A stretch of DNA of 47,356 nucleotides, taken from contig CAIXZF010000002.1 of NCBI GenBank assembly GCA_903923925.1, positions 1 through 47,356 on the forward strand, read 5' to 3'. The stretch's first letter is position 1. The number at the start of each line of letters is the position of its first letter. Positions 10,107 to 19,678 of this stretch are shown here, in pieces. The position numbers were made by a program, and so were the translations under genes. The stretch is from an uncultured Bacteroidales bacterium. Its GTDB lineage: Bacteria > Bacteroidota > Bacteroidia > Bacteroidales > CAIXZF01. Below the pieces are notes generated by a model. That model saw only the letters and a program-made list of their open reading frames with translations. It was not told the DNA's origin and searched no databases.

Positions 10107-10747
10107 TGATACAGGATCTGATATCAGGTTTCAGTTCACAGGTTCATAGTATAGCAACCTTGCTCACCGCCTGCCTGCTGGGCTTTCTTGGCCTGGTGAC
10201 ATCCTGCTGTAATGTACCGGTTTTTACAGCTGTAATTGGATATTCAGGAGCAGTTGCTACAGAAGGTAAGCGGAATTCGCTTTTTATTGCGGCTGGCTTT
10301 TTCCAGCTGGGAGTAATTATCACTTTGCTGTTAACCGGGTTTGTTTTCAGCTTGTTCGGCAAGTTGGTGATGACAGGCATCGGCCAATACTGGAAAATTG
10401 TTGCCGGCATTCTATTCATTTTTTTTGGATTAGTTACATTGCAACTCCTGCCTATACGTGTATCACTGATCAGACAAAACAAACAGTATTCAGTAAACAG
10501 TTTTTGGTCGGCTATGCTTTTTGGCATAATACTGGCCAGCTCCTCAACTCTTTGTAATTCAATATGTAACTCTATATTTTCATTGACACTTGGAACTACT
10601 TTTCTTCAAAATAATGTAATCTGGGGATCATTGATATTAATGATGTTTGGACTTGGTTTCGGATTGCCTTTGGCCATGGGAATGGCAGGACTCAGTTTTG
10701 GGCTTCAGCAGATTTCATCCAGCGGGAGACAAATGTCGGTGGGGTAG
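10106..10747 (+). pseudogene. CcdA/DsbD-like membrane protein, cassette copy 1, C-terminally truncated
   Basis: The 213-residue product matches the intact paralogue at 44822-45523 almost throughout, with about six predicted membrane helices. It has Cys pairs in helix 1 (TSCCNVP, Cys34/35) and in the later helix (TLCNSICN, Cys150/154), the placement expected of the CcdA/DsbD thiol-disulfide transporter family. After QQIS the sequence runs directly into what is the hgcA start region in copy 2, adding an unrelated tail (SSGRQMSVG) and losing the last helix of about 30 residues. The breakpoint lies in the six-base word gatttc, which occurs twice, 110 bases apart, in the intact copy. It may still make a partly folded protein, but function is doubtful. 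Confidence 0.75.
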
Positions 10748-10822
10748 TTATCACAGTAGTAGCTGCCGATTGGAGTTTTCAAGACCGGCTGGGTGCGATG
10801 CAGGTCAGGTGGGCACTGAGCC
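10711..10822 (+). pseudogene. hgcA N-terminal remnant, cassette copy 1
   Basis: In the frame starting TTC ATC CAG at 10714 this stretch encodes a peptide matching HgcA residues about 6-40 of the downstream copy: FIQRE, then WSFQDRLGAMQVRWAL. The start codon is gone with the upstream deletion. Similarity stops at about 10820, where the 3-prime end of the convergent kinase remnant begins. The cap-helix Cys, the membrane domain and hgcB are all missing here. The peptide differs from the intact copy at several positions (VVITVVAADW against VLIPIVTTHW), so the copies are not a recent duplication. Confidence 0.8.
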
Positions 10823-10828
10823 ATGTTG

Positions 10829-11831
10829 TTAAAACACAAGTTTTACGATGCTGCCAGTTGGAGAATTTTTCAATATTGATATATCGCCTTTATGTGCATT
10901 CATTACAAGTTTTGCAAAATACAGGCTCAGGCCAGTACTGGAATCATAATGATGCCTTGTATTACAGAACGGCTTAAAAAGATTTTGCAAGGCATATTCT
11001 GAAAACCCTTGTCCATGATCTTTGATTTCAATGGTCAATTTTCCGGCTTCCTGCTTTGCATTTATAGTTATACAAGAACCCGGTTCAGAAAACCGGATAG
11101 CATTATCTATAATATATAGCATTGCTTTATGTATTCTGGGTTTGTCCACAATAACATGCAAGGGTATTTGCATTTCCGAAACTGTAATTGTTATTTTTTC
11201 CTGTTTTGCCGTTTCGCTTATTTCAAGAACAACTTCTTGCAGGATTTCTGTGAGGTTTTCGTCTGTCAATGTTAATTCTTCCGGTCCCTTGGTCCTCAAA
11301 GTAGAAATATCCAGAGCTTTATTCGAAAACTTTTCAAGCCGCCTTGCAGAAAGATCAAGCATCTGAAGGAACTGCCTCATTTCATCCGATGTTTCATATT
11401 CACTGATCACGGAAATGCTTCCAAGAATTCCATGGAGAGGAGTCCTGATTTCATGATTCAGTAGGTTTAAAAACTCATTCTTAACCAAGTCAAGTTCTTC
11501 AAGTTCTTTTTTCGCAGTATTCAATTCATTAGTTCTGATGGATACTTCTTTTTCCAGCCAGATATTCGTTTCAAATAACAGGCTTTTGCTGTGTTTCAGC
11601 TGAAGGTGTGTTCTTACCCTGGCTATCAAAGCCAGACATTTCAGGCATCATGATATCGAGAAGTACAAGGTCAAAGGTAATTTCTCTCACCATTTGAAGG
11701 GCTTGTTCTCCATTCATGGCAAACTCCACATTATATCCAAGAGAACGGAGAATACTTCCAAGTACCTGGATGTTTTTAGGAGCATCATCCACAATCAGAA
11801 TGGAAAAATCGGAATGGTTAAACTCAATCAT
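10829..11831 (-). pseudogene. Receiver-histidine kinase gene broken by an internal deletion
   Basis: On the minus strand an open frame from 11831 starts a receiver domain (ILIVDDAPKN, phospho-Asp in LVLLDIMMPEMSGF). It leaves the normal reading directly after GF. A second frame then continues as the linker expected after a receiver (IARVRTHLQLKHS), followed by HisKA (NHEIRTPLHGI) and HATPase (IIDNAIRFSE, DHGQGFS, STGLSLYFAKLV), ending at 10829. About 45 codons of receiver, including the conserved Lys region, are missing, and the two parts are out of frame. The kinase part could be made alone from a TTG at 11629 but would be unregulated. It originally looked like the REC-HK hybrids common in Bacteroidota and lies next to two similar damaged genes. 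Confidence 0.8.
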
Positions 11832-11849
11832 TTTGTAAACGTTAGAAGG

Positions 11850-13285
11850 TTAGTTCTGAATTCCAAGATTCCTTTTAAATCCTTTAATAAGGCTTAGTAT
11901 CAGGTCTATGTCAAAGTACAACACAGCATCATTCAACTGATTACCGTAAGAAATAAATTGCTCTAATTCATGTGATTTTCCGAAAGAAATCAATAAACCG
12001 GCAAATATTTTCACATCATCCATTCGCTGGTGAGTCTTAAGTTTCTCCCAACTTGGTATAAGTACAGTTTCTATTTCCGAAGATAGTTCAACAAGGAGAT
12101 TCTCAAAACGAAAACCAGATTCTGTTTTCATTTTAATTTCACGGGGACTTTTTGAAAATGATGATTTTATTTTGTCAATGGTCACTTTGAACAAACTTCC
12201 TTTGTCAGGTTCGCTCTTAACAGTGATTTCTCCTCCCATCAGCCTGATAAGCTTTTCCGATATTGCTAGTCCTAATCCTGTACCTCCGTATTTTTTAGTA
12301 CTTTGACCCTCTTGTTGAGTGAATGCTGTGAATATCTTTTCTATAGAATCCGGCCTGATACCAATGCCGGAATCTTCAACCTCAAGAACTAATATTGATT
12401 CATGGGATCCACCTTCTAATTGATCATTCAGTCTTGGCGAATTGGTAATACGTAAGGCCACGTATCCTTTTTCTGTGAATTTAATTGCATTTCCAATCAG
12501 GTTGATAAGCACTTGTCTCAGGCGGGTTTCATCCAGGTAAACAAGGTTCCCTGCTTCGGTATTAATTTTAATGATAAATTTGAGGTCCTTCTCTTTAATT
12601 CTGAGGTCAAAGAATGTTTCCATTTCAGAACAAAGGTGCTCAAGATTTAAGTAGTGATATTCGATGTTTAGTTTTCCAGCCTCGACTTTTGAAAGATCCA
12701 GTATATCATTAATTAGTGAAAGAAGGTTATGACTGCTGGATTTAATTGAATTCAGGTATCCTGAATATTCTTTATTCTCAATTTTTTTGATTAGAAGGTC
12801 TGAGAAGCCAATGATGGCATTCATAGGTGTTCTGATTTCGTGACTTACATTCGCTAGAAATTCACTTTTAGCCTTGTTAGCCATGTCAGCTTGTTCTTTT
12901 GCTATTTTCAGATCGGCTGTGCGCACTGCAACCCGTTTTTCGAGTTCAGCGTTCATTTGAAGCAGTTCATCCGTAAGACGTGTGTTTTCCCTTTCAAGGT
13001 GATAGGCGTCAACAGCCTGATTTATCACAGAACTTAGCTCAATAACATCCCATGGCTTTTCAATATATCGGTATACTTTTCCATCATTAATAGCTTTCTT
13101 GATAGAATCCAGGTCTGCATAAGCTGTTAACAAAATGCGTCTGGGGGAAGGATTGATTTCAATAGCTTTTACTAAAAACTCCACACCCGTCATCTCCGGC
13201 ATCCTTTATCTGTAATTATCAAATCCACAGGAGAATCCTTCAGTATTTCCAATCCTTCCATGCCTGAAAGCGCAGTAAGTACATT
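11850..13285 (-). pseudogene. Receiver-histidine kinase gene, N-terminus deleted and frameshifted
   Basis: The main frame (13202 to 11850, 450 residues) starts inside a receiver domain ([10 protein letters not shown], then YRYIEKPWD with the conserved Lys). It continues through a coiled coil to HisKA ([18 protein letters not shown]) and a full HATPase ([36 protein letters not shown]), and ends with an alpha-helical tail of about 90 residues of the Hpt-like kind. The preceding receiver part is still readable at 13285-13203 in another frame (NVLTALSG, then VDLIITDKG with the phospho-Asp). One A appears to be missing between DKG and MPE. The first 45 or so receiver residues were lost by a deletion joining this gene to the end of the kinase upstream. 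Confidence 0.8.
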
Positions 13286-14454
13286 GTACTTCCTTCACCT
13301 GCTAAACTGTCAAAAGTAATGCTGCCTCCATGTTTTTCAATAATGCCATGGCAGATGTACAAACCAAGCCCGGTACCCATCCCGACCTCTTTTGTAGTAT
13401 AAAAAGGGTCAAATAATTTTTCCTTAACTTCATGATTCATTCCAACCCCATTATCGCTTATAAGAATCTTAACGATAGAGCTGTCATTATCGCTTGACAA
13501 TTTGGTTATAATTCTGATATTAAATACGTTACTTAATCTATTTCTTACAGATAAATCTTGTTGTATTTTTTGATAAATGGCGTCAACTGCATTTTTAAGC
13601 AGATTCATAAAAACCTGGTTTAACTGGCCGGGATAACATTTGACAAGTCCTATATCAGGGTCAAATTCCCTGATGATATTAATTCTGTCCTTAAGTTTGT
13701 GGTTTAGCATAAGGAGGGTAGAATTTATCCCTTCGTGAAGATTAATATCCTTTAATTCGGATGCATCCAGCCTTGTAAAATTTCGAAGTCCTTTTACAAT
13801 TTCAGTAGTTCTCTGAACGCCAGTTTTAATATCAGCGATAGTCTGGGGGATGATCTTCCTGAGCTCATTCATTTCGAGTTCATTGGCGAGTTTTTGAGTT
13901 TCCGGAGGTAACTGGTCTATTGATTCGATGATTCTCTGCAAGTCCTCGTAATCCCTTTGAAGGCTAATTGCACCTGAATTTATAAAATTCAGGGGGTTGT
14001 TGATCTCATGAGCAATACCCGCTGTGAGCATTCCGAGAGAGGCTAGTTTTTCTGATTGTTTATTCAGATGCTGATTCTGTTGCTCCTGATACTGCCGGAA
14101 TCTTATTTTGCTAAGAGTAGTGTAATTTTCGGCGAGCATCCGGTATGATTCAATGAGTTTAAAATAGTTGAGAACAAAACTTATCATCGTGTATGCCGAA
14201 TCAAGTTTTGACTGCGCCATGAACAAGTAACCAAACCTGTTTGTCACTATCATGATTTCGCCTTTCAGATTATATTTCTGAGCCATTTTTAAGTGGATCG
14301 ACATGTATTTCTTCGCAGAATCGACCCTGGCCTTACCTTCCTTTTGAGCATAAACCGGAGATAATTCACATAAAAGAACGAAAACAACAACTATTGCTGT
14401 TTGAATAAAAGCAAAAATATTTAATCTATTAATTTTAGAGTTGTTTTGGCGCAA
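13240..14454 (-). CDS. Exported-N-terminus sensor histidine kinase, 3-prime end replaced
   Basis: The 404-residue protein has a signal-type N terminus (residues 1-36, ending VYAQ) and a short helical region resembling TPR sequence. It then has HisKA with LGMLTAGIAHEINNPLNF (phospho-His about residue 150) and HATPase (MNLLKNAVDAIYQ, SDNGVGM, FYTTKEVGMGTGLGLYICHGI). The expected membrane helix between sensor and kinase was not seen, suggesting another internal loss. The natural C terminus stops at SLAGEGST; the last 14 residues come from an out-of-frame piece of the neighbouring receiver gene. All ATP-site boxes remain, so kinase activity is possible. Family type is the HEINNPL group often found with TPR sensors. 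Confidence 0.7.
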   Translation of the reverse strand: MRQNNSKINRLNIFAFIQTAIVVVFVLLCELSPVYAQKEGKARVDSAKKYMSIHLKMAQKYNLKGEIMIVTNRFGYLFMAQSKLDSAYTMISFVLNYFKLIESYRMLAENYTTLSKIRFRQYQEQQNQHLNKQSEKLASLGMLTAGIAHEINNPLNFINSGAISLQRDYEDLQRIIESIDQLPPETQKLANELEMNELRKIIPQTIADIKTGVQRTTEIVKGLRNFTRLDASELKDINLHEGINSTLLMLNHKLKDRINIIREFDPDIGLVKCYPGQLNQVFMNLLKNAVDAIYQKIQQDLSVRNRLSNVFNIRIITKLSSDNDSSIVKILISDNGVGMNHEVKEKLFDPFYTTKEVGMGTGLGLYICHGIIEKHGGSITFDSLAGEGSTMYLLRFQAWKDWKY

Positions 14455-14676
14455 ATTTAAAACTTTGAAAAATAATATACTGGCACAGGGTTTTCAATCA
14501 CAATTGTCCAGTAAAAATATAAATAATTTCCTTGCGCAACAATAGTCTTATATATAATAATGTGTTGTATTTATTGCCAATACCTTCACTAAATATGGCG
14601 CTAGCTCTTACTCTTCAGATTGTTTTATTTCAAATCTCATTGGATCTATAACGAGAACAGAATAAGTATTTTTATA

Positions 14677-15075
14677 TTAACCAATCTTTTTACCAGCCAT
14701 AGGTCCTGGTTTAAGCGAATGAATTTCGCTGATAGGAATAACAACTACTGCATATGGTTTAGGCATTCCTAACTTAGCTGACATTGCAGCTGCCTGTTCA
14801 TATAATTCCCCGCTATCATGCAATAAAGGAGTTCCAATAAACCTGTAACCGTCTAAAATATCGCGGTTTACAACAGCGACGGAAACTTTCGAACCTCCTT
14901 TAATATTCGTATACGTTGTGCCACCTGTCCCTTCAGTAAAAATAAGAGAATCGTCGGATAAAACGCGGGTTGATCGTTTTGGAGCAACATTTGGGGTTCC
15001 TTCAGCATTTACAGTACCAATAAAACATTGCTGTGTTGCTATCATGTCCTTCATTTCCTGGGTTAGTGTTGCCAT
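14677..15075 (-). CDS. Pyridoxamine 5-phosphate oxidase-like (FMN-binding split barrel) protein
   Basis: 132 residues, close to the usual length of the small PNPOx-like flavoproteins. The N-terminal MATLTQEMKDMI helix, then FIGTVNAEGTPNVAPKRS and the TNIKGGSKVSVAVVN segment, match the split-barrel fold in which FMN or F420-like cofactors bind at a dimer interface. The substrate cannot be told; such proteins reduce small quinone-like or other electrophiles. It stands alone between damaged genes with its own upstream AT-rich region. Confidence 0.8.
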   Translation of the reverse strand: MATLTQEMKDMIATQQCFIGTVNAEGTPNVAPKRSTRVLSDDSLIFTEGTGGTTYTNIKGGSKVSVAVVNRDILDGYRFIGTPLLHDSGELYEQAAAMSAKLGMPKPYAVVVIPISEIHSLKPGPMAGKKIG

Positions 15076-15173
15076 TTTTTGCAGAGTTTAGATTTATATA
15101 TCAAGTAAGATATAAAAGTAATTCTATTTTTCCTTTTTGTCAAATAGTGTTCTGAATCAATATTTGATCCCTT

Positions 15174-15374
15174 TTACCACCAGCGGATACCAGCCAAACT
15201 GCATAAATCCATCCGTGAAAGTAACAGATTATATGAGAACTGTAGCTGACTGAGCTTCGCATCTTTATAGTTGGAAATAGCGGTTAAAAGTTCGAGGTTG
15301 GTGATAACACCGAATTTATAATGGTTATCCGCCAGCTTTTGGGCTAGTTGTGCCTGTATTTCCAGAGCCAGCAA
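15174..15374 (-). pseudogene. Outer membrane efflux protein (TolC family) C-terminal fragment
   Basis: A 66-residue open frame with LAQKLADNHYKFGVITNLELLTAISNY-type sequence (the YKxGxITxLELLxA motif of TolC/OEP helical hairpins). The remaining 350 or so residues are absent and no other efflux components are near. The 180 bases upstream (15375-15555) show nothing recognisable. Confidence 0.65.
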
Positions 15375-15555
15375 GAAACTTCAAGCAAAAATATGCAATA
15401 CTCGTTTATTAACGCCTCGTCTCGTTCACTCAGTCTTAGCCACATGGCTCCTTATGATGGTGGTGCTGTAGTGTGATTGTGCGTTTACAAAGCAATGCGA
15501 AAGCATCACTGTAGCGGTTATTTGAAGAAAGATGCAAATACAAACCAGTCAGACA

Positions 15556-16272
15556 TTAAACGAAATTCCCATCAATATACTCCTGGAATTTCTCTTTATA
15601 TTGCTCGCTTACAGTAACATATACTTTACCATCGAAAACAATCCGGTTTCGTTCTATTACTGAAATCTTGGCAAGGTTCACGATATAGGATCTGTGAACC
15701 CGCATAAACCGGTCCTTTGGCAGTTGTTCTTCCATGCTTTTCAGGCTCAACTGGGTGAGTACCGGATTACTGTTAATCAGATGAATTTTAATATACTCGT
15801 GCTGGCTCTCGATGTATTTTATATCGGTAAGCTCAATACGGATAAGTTTATAATCGGATTTTACAAACAAGTGATTCGCAGTTGTTTTGAGGCTTTCAAT
15901 CTGATTATTTGCATTAAGTTCAATACGATTCTTCACTTTATTTGATGCTTTCAGAAAATCACTAAAATTGACTGGTTTAAGCAAATAATCTACAGCCTCT
16001 ACCTGAAAACCCTCCACAGCATATTCGCTATACGCTGTAGTGAAAACAATGTAAGGCTTGTTAACCAGAGACTTAACGAATTCCATTCCGTTCAGGTCTG
16101 GCATGTTGATGTCGACAAACATCAGCTGAATTTCGTGGTTTTCCATGATTTTCATCGCTTCAAAAGCAGAGCGGCATTCGGCAACTAATTCGAGAAAAGG
16201 GATCTTTTGGATATACGACGCAATCTTTTTTACTGCAAGTGGTTCATCATCAATGGCAATACACCGGATCAT
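15556..16272 (-). CDS. LytTR-family response regulator
   Basis: 238 residues. The receiver domain (1-120) has the acidic pair D8-D9, phospho-Asp54 in FVDINMPDL, and the conserved Lys in YLLKPV. The C-terminal LytTR DNA-binding domain (about 135-235) has KYIESQHEYIKIH and RFMRVHRSYIVNL. The ATG overlaps the stop of the LytS-type kinase gene, so the two form a cognate pair. By position it probably controls the TonB receptor and DUF1566 genes in the same transcription unit. Confidence 0.92.
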   Translation of the reverse strand: MIRCIAIDDEPLAVKKIASYIQKIPFLELVAECRSAFEAMKIMENHEIQLMFVDINMPDLNGMEFVKSLVNKPYIVFTTAYSEYAVEGFQVEAVDYLLKPVNFSDFLKASNKVKNRIELNANNQIESLKTTANHLFVKSDYKLIRIELTDIKYIESQHEYIKIHLINSNPVLTQLSLKSMEEQLPKDRFMRVHRSYIVNLAKISVIERNRIVFDGKVYVTVSEQYKEKFQEYIDGNFV

Positions 16273-17312
16273 AAGGGAAGGCTTAGTCGAACTTCAAAGT
16301 CATTTTCTTTGTCAAAGATATCCAATTGGTAATCATTTTGATACAATAATTGTAAGCTTTCTTTAATGTTCTCCAGTCCGATGCCCGAATATTCTCCATG
16401 GTAATTACCGGCTTTATGGTGCTTGCTGTTTTTAATTATACACCGGAGTGAGGTTTTATCAAGCTTCAGTTCAAAACTGATATAGGATTTCAATGGATAA
16501 CAGGTCCCATGCTTAAATGCATTTTCAATCAAAGATATAAAAAGCATCGGAGGTATTTGAATATCAGGAATCTGATCAGGAATCAGTACTTTAACTTCCA
16601 CCTCGTCTGAATGTCTGAGCTGCATCAGGGAAATAAAACTGTGTATAAATTCAATTTCTTTCTTCAGATTGATGGTGTTATGGGCCGAATCATAAAGCAA
16701 ATACCGCATCAGTACAGAAAGCCGTTCAACGGCACTTTGAGCTTTACCAGCATCAGTTTCTATCAGTGTATGGATGTTATTCAGTGTGTTCATAAAGAAA
16801 TGCGGACTTACCTGATGTCTCAGTAATGCCAGATTGGTTCTGAGCTGTTCTTTCTCAGAGTCTTTTCTCAGCTTTTCTTCAGCTAACAATTTATCCTGGA
16901 GTTTAAAGGCTGCACTAGTTCCAATAATGAGAATTCCTGTAATTATATTATTGAAAATAGTGCCCAATATTGATCCTCGCCTGAACTCACTGATGTGATT
17001 GCCTATATCCGGAGCATTGGGTGGTCGCATTCCCTGGTGTAAAATTATATCAATTACAGTGATTATTATTAGTATAACAACCACTATTCCAACGTAGTGC
17101 GACTGTTTATTTTTAAAAAGAAACCTGGGTACCAGAATATATATATTTATCAAAAACACTATAAAAAAGACAACTAAAAACAACCAATCCCCTATCATTC
17201 TGGTCTTGCCCATTTCACCTGTTTCATCCATGTTTCTCAGATAGGGTCCTAAAAACACCAACGCCCAAACAAAACAAGATAGGAGAAGAAACCAATTTTT
17301 CCTTTTAAACAT
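16269..17312 (-). CDS. LytS-type membrane sensor histidine kinase
   Basis: 347 residues with four N-terminal membrane helices (about 6-24, 42-62, 76-95, 118-138), then a short coiled coil and a His_kinase (PF06580-type) domain with QVSPHFFMNTLNNIH carrying the phospho-His, and a HATPase with LIENAFKHG and SGIGLENI. It overlaps the LytTR regulator gene by 4 bases and starts 11 bases after the TonB receptor gene. There is no extracellular sensor domain, so the helices or the adjacent receptor may supply the signal. Confidence 0.92.
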   Translation of the reverse strand: MFKRKNWFLLLSCFVWALVFLGPYLRNMDETGEMGKTRMIGDWLFLVVFFIVFLINIYILVPRFLFKNKQSHYVGIVVVILIIITVIDIILHQGMRPPNAPDIGNHISEFRRGSILGTIFNNIITGILIIGTSAAFKLQDKLLAEEKLRKDSEKEQLRTNLALLRHQVSPHFFMNTLNNIHTLIETDAGKAQSAVERLSVLMRYLLYDSAHNTINLKKEIEFIHSFISLMQLRHSDEVEVKVLIPDQIPDIQIPPMLFISLIENAFKHGTCYPLKSYISFELKLDKTSLRCIIKNSKHHKAGNYHGEYSGIGLENIKESLQLLYQNDYQLDIFDKENDFEVRLSLPL

Positions 17313-17323
17313 CTTAGCTCCTT

Positions 17324-19678
17324 TTAAAATTGCAATTTGTAAATAAAATTAGGAAAAAACCCAAGTTGGTAGGTTGTTTTTATTGATCTGGATCTATCGT
17401 CGTATTCCTGCGAAAATACATTTTTATTATTCGTAATATTCTGCAAATCGAGAGAAAAGGACTGCGATAATTTCCGTGTACGACTGTTATGGGTGTACCC
17501 GATTTTAAAATCCATTCTGAAATAATTGGCATAATAATCAGAATTGACATCATTTGATAATATAGTATGAGCTGTTGCCTGTGATGATGCTAAATCTATC
17601 GGTGTAAATGCCCGTCCTCCAGCATTGGTGATTTTTAAATCCGAACTTATTGTATTGCGGTTTTCGCTTCCCACTTTCCATTCTTTACCTCCTAAGATAT
17701 TATAAATATATCTTCCATTAAAAGCCGTATTTCTTTCTATTCCATCGCTGGAAGTATATTTTGAACTATATAAAGATGAGGTAAATAAGATATAATATCC
17801 TTTACTGAAGAATTTTTCTACTGTTAATTCGACACCATAGTTTCTGCCGCTGCCACTGTTTGTGAGACTGTCCTCCAGATCTGTTTTAAAGCTCGCCCCT
17901 GTATTCAGCATAGAATAGCTGCTGGAGAAGGTATTTACAGGAACATCATAGAGATACTGGTAATAAGCCTCAGCTTTCAAACGCCAGTCTTTGATTGGTT
18001 GAATGTTATATGCCAGAACAAAATGATGGCTTTTTGTAAAGTCGAGATTCTTATTATCGTAAACATAAGATCCATCCGACAGTTGAGTTTGCAGAAAATA
18101 TACGTTAATAGGCTGCAGCTGAGAATGTAAACCATATCCTAAGCTAAAGCTGCTTTTACTATTTACATCAAAGTTTAAGGCAAACCTTGGCTCAAGAGAA
18201 AATGAGTTGTTAAGGAAAAACAATTGGGAGTGCAGGCCAGTATTCAGAGTTAATTTATCATTCAGACTGTATTTAACATGCACATATGCCTGCGACAGGT
18301 TTGTGTAGCTATTGTAATCCCATATTTGCATCCAGTCCGACTGAATTCTGTCTTTTGTCCGGTAATACAGATTTAATCCGATCAGTTCATCCTGAATGCC
18401 GGCTTTTATAAACATGCGTGAATTTACTTTGGAATTGAAGTTTGTGGAAAAATTGTATCCGGTCCTGGCAACATTATTTTCTTGATTGGTATAAGTTTCA
18501 TTTGCCTGACGGTCAAAACCATAATCGGTTTGGTCGGTTTTTGAATAGTTTAAACCCAGAGTCGAATTAAGAAATGATTTACTGCTGATTTTTACAAAAT
18601 GGTTTAAGCCGATAATGTCAATCTGACTGCTTAAATCATGTCCATCGCCACTGCCATAAAGAGAACCTGAACTTCCTCCGGAAATGTTGATGGTGCTTTT
18701 GGCCAGAATACCAAATAATGTAAACCTGCCCAGATTGGAATTTCCGCTGTTAACATTAAAAGACAAATCCTGATACGAAGGAGTTGCAGTTGTCCCTATA
18801 TCAATACCTGCAGCCTGGGCAACACCGGCAAGTGCATACCTGTACCCAACAAGGTAAGAAGCTCCCTTTGTTTTGCTTATTGGACCTTCTGTTGTAACTT
18901 CCAAACCGGTAATAACGCCAGCTTGTATTGTAGTTTCCCGTTTCTGAGAATTCCCGTTTCTAAAACCCAGATCAAAAACACCAGCGGTAGCATTTCCATA
19001 TTCAGCAGGAAAAGCAGAAGTCAAAAAATCGGAACTTTTCAGCAGATTGGTATTCAGGGCACTTACAGCTCCGCCTGTTGTAGCCAATGTGGCAAAATGG
19101 TTAGGGTTGGTGACATTCATCCCGTTAATACGCCATAAAACACCTATCGGAGAATTGCCACGGATAACGATATCATTCCTTGAATCATCCGGTGCACTCA
19201 CCCCGGCGAAATTGGCTGCCAAACGGGCTGCATCGCTTCTGCCACCCGAATACCTGTTTACTTCCTCCATCGAAAATGTACGGGCACTTATAGCTGATAA
19301 AGCATTGATTGTCTTATCCTTACTATTGCCTTTTATAACTACCTCATTCAGATTAATCACATTTTCCTCCATGGAAATATCAAGTATCGTTTCTTTGCCT
19401 GAGCTTACCACAATATTGGGTATAATAACATCTTTATATCCTATAAAAGATGCCTTTATTTCATATCTGCCGGGTGCCAGTCCGCTGAGAATGTAATTCC
19501 CCTTTATATCAGTAGTTGTTCCTTTTATTTCGGTGTTGTCAAGGATTACAATATTTGCACCTGGCAGGGTGGTTTGGGAAAGCTTGTCGGAAACAACACC
19601 TCTTATGTTCTGTCTGTTATTTTGCGCAAAAGAGACGCTTGCTAAAAAAAACGATATTATCAGGATGTATTTTGTCAT
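17324..19678 (-). CDS. TonB-dependent receptor with carboxypeptidase-regulatory N-terminal domain
   Basis: 784 residues. It has a signal peptide (1-18, SVSFAQN), then a CarboxypepD_reg-like Ig domain (about 22-110, TLPGANIVILDNTEIKGTTT), a plug domain (about 120-235, VIRGNSPIGVLWRINGMNV) and an outer-membrane beta-barrel to the C terminus, which ends in aromatic-rich FIYKLQF. No SusD partner is adjacent, so it is not a standard polysaccharide locus. It follows the DUF1566 gene with a TAATG overlap and precedes the LytS/LytTR pair, a set that looks like one operon. The ligand is unknown. Confidence 0.9.
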   Translation of the reverse strand: MTKYILIISFFLASVSFAQNNRQNIRGVVSDKLSQTTLPGANIVILDNTEIKGTTTDIKGNYILSGLAPGRYEIKASFIGYKDVIIPNIVVSSGKETILDISMEENVINLNEVVIKGNSKDKTINALSAISARTFSMEEVNRYSGGRSDAARLAANFAGVSAPDDSRNDIVIRGNSPIGVLWRINGMNVTNPNHFATLATTGGAVSALNTNLLKSSDFLTSAFPAEYGNATAGVFDLGFRNGNSQKRETTIQAGVITGLEVTTEGPISKTKGASYLVGYRYALAGVAQAAGIDIGTTATPSYQDLSFNVNSGNSNLGRFTLFGILAKSTINISGGSSGSLYGSGDGHDLSSQIDIIGLNHFVKISSKSFLNSTLGLNYSKTDQTDYGFDRQANETYTNQENNVARTGYNFSTNFNSKVNSRMFIKAGIQDELIGLNLYYRTKDRIQSDWMQIWDYNSYTNLSQAYVHVKYSLNDKLTLNTGLHSQLFFLNNSFSLEPRFALNFDVNSKSSFSLGYGLHSQLQPINVYFLQTQLSDGSYVYDNKNLDFTKSHHFVLAYNIQPIKDWRLKAEAYYQYLYDVPVNTFSSSYSMLNTGASFKTDLEDSLTNSGSGRNYGVELTVEKFFSKGYYILFTSSLYSSKYTSSDGIERNTAFNGRYIYNILGGKEWKVGSENRNTISSDLKITNAGGRAFTPIDLASSQATAHTILSNDVNSDYYANYFRMDFKIGYTHNSRTRKLSQSFSLDLQNITNNKNVFSQEYDDRSRSIKTTYQLGFFPNFIYKLQF

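Noticed and set aside
18923-19496. Plus-strand open frames opposite the TonB receptor
   Set aside because: Antisense shadows of a well-supported gene; no family resemblance or start signal.
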